Shown: positions 60,851 to 64,000 of the stretch, in pieces
Layout: each line of letters starts with the position of its first letter
Numbering within the stretch: the first letter of the stretch is position 1
Origin: Prochilodus magdalenae
Lineage: Eukaryota; Chordata; Actinopteri; Characiformes; Prochilodontidae
Length of the DNA stretch: 64,000 nucleotides
Direction: 5' to 3'
NCBI GenBank assembly: GCA_024036415.1
Contig: JAMWET010004996.1
Coordinates: 248,001-312,000, forward strand
The notes under the pieces: generated by a model
What the model was told of the DNA's origin: nothing
The model's input: the letters and a program-made list of their open reading frames with translations, nothing else
The model's database searches: none
Position numbers and translations under genes: made by a program

Positions 60851-62257
60851 ACATATTTCAACACCTAGCCATTTATGTTGGTCTTTACATGTTGCAACAC
60901 AAAAACTCCTTGTGGTTTCCCTGTTATGGGAAACCGATACGAGACACTTGTTCTGCATGTTGTAGCTGGTCTGAGCTTATTTAGGACTGCTGATCCAAAC
61001 GTGGGTTTCAGTTAACCACAAAATATTTTCCAAATGGATCTTGTTTTTTTTTTTTTTTTGGTCAAAAACAACAGTGACAACCTTAAAGGTTACGATGGTT
61101 TACAGTACGACTTTTGCCGGCAGACATTTTAGCATGTTTCCAATGCGGTCAAAAATTGTTTATTACAAAACAATCTTCTTTTCTTATCAGACAAAAATGA
61201 AGTATGGCTATGCTGACAGCCATATAGGTCATCCAAGATGGCGAAAACACATCTGAGAGATATCTCTGATAATAAGGTTATTCATGTCATTTGCATGACA
61301 CTGCAGCATAGGCAAGTTTCAAAGGGAACCGACAACGGTATCAGTTACTTTTTCTTGCAGCGTTTTTTAGCCGCCCCAGACTCTCGGCTCCAACAGTATG
61401 GATATCCAACAGTATAGATAACTTCACTCCAGTTGAATCCACATATGGATTGCGATTACAAGTCCTTCTGATGATTTGTAAGATCTACCCAAAAATCTTG
61501 TTAACCAACCCGTCTGTTGTTTCCAGCTTTAGTGTAATAACACATTCACCCTCTTAAAAAGTAGCTGCTTGCCTTACTCTTTGCCTTTTAAGCATTTTGG
61601 CAATATAATATTCGCCTTTTCAACACCCAGCAGATGAAAGCACTGATACTCCTCCAGTGGGGTTTTTTGCAGCCTGTCTCAGGCCTACTTATACAAAGAG
61701 CTCTATTTAATGAATGATAATTCATCAGTTACCATGATCTGCTCAAAGAATGATCCTTATCTCATCTAATAAACCGTCAAGTCTGTGGTATGGTGGCTTC
61801 TGGTTCTTCTGGTGTTCCTCAGAAATGTTATCCGGTTCTTGTGAAAGATGTTAGTACTTTAAAACAATTTGTTATGTCATCCTGCTTATACATACAGGGC
61901 AATCTGGGGGAAAACATTTGTCACTTTATTATGGATACATTTGACCAAATGAGATCTGACAGTGCTAGCTCCACCAGTACTAAAGTAAAAGAGTGGTTTA
62001 AGCCTTTCCCCATGTAAAAGCCTCAAGCTGCAGTACCTTATCAAAAACAATACAGGTAATTGTGTTGCATTTAGGGTTTGCTACATCTGCTGCATAAGCC
62101 TAGAGCTCAGAACTGGGCACTCTACAAGCTGTACTGCTGTTGTGCTGTCAGCATTTACACAGCTGTCAATAAATCTGAACCAGGGAGCTTAAAATATGCT
62201 TTTTCAAAGAAGCACTAATGCAGCTTTCATTCTCTCCTGAATTGGAGGTGAACACAT
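60851..62257. other. Intergenic stretch, no gene recognised
   Basis: A short poly-T at 61027-61041 and AT-rich DNA; open frames are short and unlike known proteins. Confidence 0.5.
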
Positions 62258-62815
62258 GGACAAAATTGTTGGTACCCCTCGGTTAATGAAAGAAAAACCC
62301 ACAATGGTAACAGAAATAAGTTTAATCTGACAAAAGTAATAATAAATAAACATTCTATGAAAACGAACAAATGAAAGTCAGACATTGCTTTTCAACCATG
62401 CTTCAAAAGAATTGTTTAAAAAAATGAACTCCTGAAACAGGCCTGGACAGAAATGATGGAACCCTTAACTTAATATTTTGTTTCACAACCCTCGAGGCAA
62501 TCAATGCAACCAAACGATTCCTGTATCTGTCAGTGAGACTTCTGCACCTCTCAGCAGGTATTTTGGCACACTCCTCATGAGCAAACTGTTCCAGTTGTCT
62601 CAGGTTAGAAGGGTGCCTTTTCCAGACGGCATGTTTCAGCTCCTTCCAAAGATGCTCAATAGGATTTAGGTCAGGGGTCATAGAAGGCCACTTCAGAATA
62701 GTCCAGTGCCATTCTTGGGTGTTTTTAGATGTGTGTTTTGGGTCATTACTGTTGCAAGACTCATGACCTGCGACTAAGACCAAGCATTCTGACACTGGGC
62801 AGCACATTTCTCAAT
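62258..62815 (-). mobile_element. Tc1-like transposon remnant with C-terminal transposase
   Basis: Minus-strand frame 62807-62403 encodes NDPKHTSKNTQEW (second catalytic D) and MTPDLNPIEHLWKELKHAVW (last catalytic E), then AKIPAERCRSLTDRYRNRLV, the standard Tc1 C-terminus. The N-terminal DNA-binding part is missing. One terminal repeat begins near 62260 (acaaaattgttggtacccct). Confidence 0.82.
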
Positions 62816-62821
62816 TCCTTG

Positions 62822-64000
62822 ATAGATTCAAGATTCAAGATTCAAAGCTTTATTGTCATATGCACAGTAAGGAAACTAGTTTCCCTGTACAATGAAATTC
62901 TTACTTTGCTGCCCACACTGGATGTCATAGAATAAAAAGTATAAATATAAATAGACAGATAACAAGGATCAAAAATTAAGCATGCAGAGAATATATAAAT
63001 AAAATATAAAATATAAAATGTAAACAATTTAGAATTATACAGGCTATATACATTGTGCAGGTATGTGCTACATTAGTTACATTGTAACAGTCTGTAGTAA
63101 AGTGGTGTTTGTGCAAAATGAGCTGAAATATAACCATACAAGAACAGTTACATGTGCAAAACGATGTGTGCAGCTGTATGCAGACACAAACAGTCAAGTA
63201 CAGTAGTGCAACTATTCATGTGCAGAATGATATGAGTTAGTGCAATTTTTATAAATACTGTGATGTCTATGAGGAGAGACATCAGCTCAACTGTTTAAGA
63301 GTCTGATGGCTGTGGGAAAGAAAGAGTTCTTTAATCTGGTAGTCCGGCATTTCACGCTTCTGTACCTCCGACCTGAAGGTAGAAGTGTAAATAGTCCATG
63401 TTGGGGGTGGGTGGGATCTTTGATGATGGAGGCAGCTCTCCTGTGGACTCTGAGATTGTAGATGCTCTGCAGAGAGGGTTGTGCCATCTTGGTGATTTTG
63501 GTAGCAGTCTTTACCACTCTCTGCAGGCGTTTGCGGTCCTTCACAGTAGTGCTGCCATACCACACAGTGATGCAGCTGGTCAGGATGGATTCAATGATGC
63601 AGCTGTAGAAGTTGCTGAGGATTCTGGGTGACATGCCAAATTTCCTCAGCCTCCTTAGAAAGTACAGCCGCTGCTGAGCCCTCTTTAGCACATATGTGGT
63701 GTTCAGTGTCCAGGTGAGGTCATCACTGATGTGGACCCCTAAGTACTTAAAGCTGCTAACCCTCTCTACCTCAAGGTCCCGGATAAATAGTGGCTGATGA
63801 GGTCTCCTCTCCTTTCTCATGTCCACTATCATCTCCTTGGTCTTGTCCGTGTTGAGGGTTAGGTTGTTTTTGGTACACCATGCCACCAGACTGTCCACCT
63901 CCTTCCTGTAGGCTGCCTCGTCTCCGCCAGTGATACGACCTATCACAGCGGTGTCGTCAGCAAACTTCAGAATTATGTTGCCAGGATGGGTGGCGACACA
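62822..64000 (-). mobile_element. LINE (L2/CR1-like) 3' half, runs off the window
   Basis: On the minus strand an open frame enters from beyond 64000 with ILKFADDTAV (RT catalytic FADD at 63953-63964) and continues SLVAWCTKNNLTLNTDKTKE, SSFKYLGVHISDDLTWTLNT, FFPTAIRLLNS to 63287. A 3' UTR follows, ending in TTGAATC repeats at about 62822-62845, the usual L2/CR1 tail. The visible frame has no stops, so this is the best-preserved retroelement frame in the window. Confidence 0.9.

Overview
The window is nuclear DNA of a vertebrate, almost certainly a teleost fish. Genes have many short exons with GT..AG introns. Intergenic DNA is full of microsatellites and of fish-type hAT, Tc1/mariner, LINE and LTR elements. 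The host gene content recognised is one family only: two tandem, same-strand genes for calcium-activated chloride channel regulators (CLCA), plus a displaced copy of a CLCA last exon.

Layout. 1-5470 (+) is the 3' part of CLCA gene A: eight exons from the middle of the VWA domain to a C-terminal membrane segment. 5471-19400 is repeat-rich: a LINE tail, a 44-48 bp minisatellite broken by a hAT element and by a 3.5 kb LTR-like insertion (itself holding a hAT element), then a TIR element carrying a LINE fragment. 19401-31188 (+) is complete CLCA gene B: 14 exons that join in one frame to 894 codons, with signal peptide, HEWAH metalloprotease motif, VWA domain with DVSGS MIDAS, and fibronectin-III-like C-terminus, but no membrane segment. 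Its introns hold MITEs, a 12 x 51 bp minisatellite and AT repeats.

31189-34657 holds a MITE and simple repeats. 34658-44240 is the most unusual part: two roughly 1 kb arms in inverted orientation enclose a decayed intron-containing integrase-type (IS3-like) transposase gene on the minus strand and a convergent multi-exon ORF on the plus strand that breaks off at a HECT-like motif. The right arm was invaded by an LTR, the LTR by a Tx1/L1-like LINE, and a second LINE copy sits at the same target site. 44406-48558 is a hAT element with a broken transposase. 49341-49740 is a near-perfect palindrome. 50218-51545 is a duplicate of the 3' end of CLCA gene A. 51546-64000 is LINE fragments, a solo LTR, Tc1 remnants and simple repeats; no host gene was recognised there.

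Functionally, A and B look like tandem duplicates that now differ at the C-terminus: A keeps a membrane anchor, B is predicted to be secreted. Everything else is mobile-element history. Coordinates come from reading splice sites and frames by eye; family names of transposons are from recognition, not from a search.
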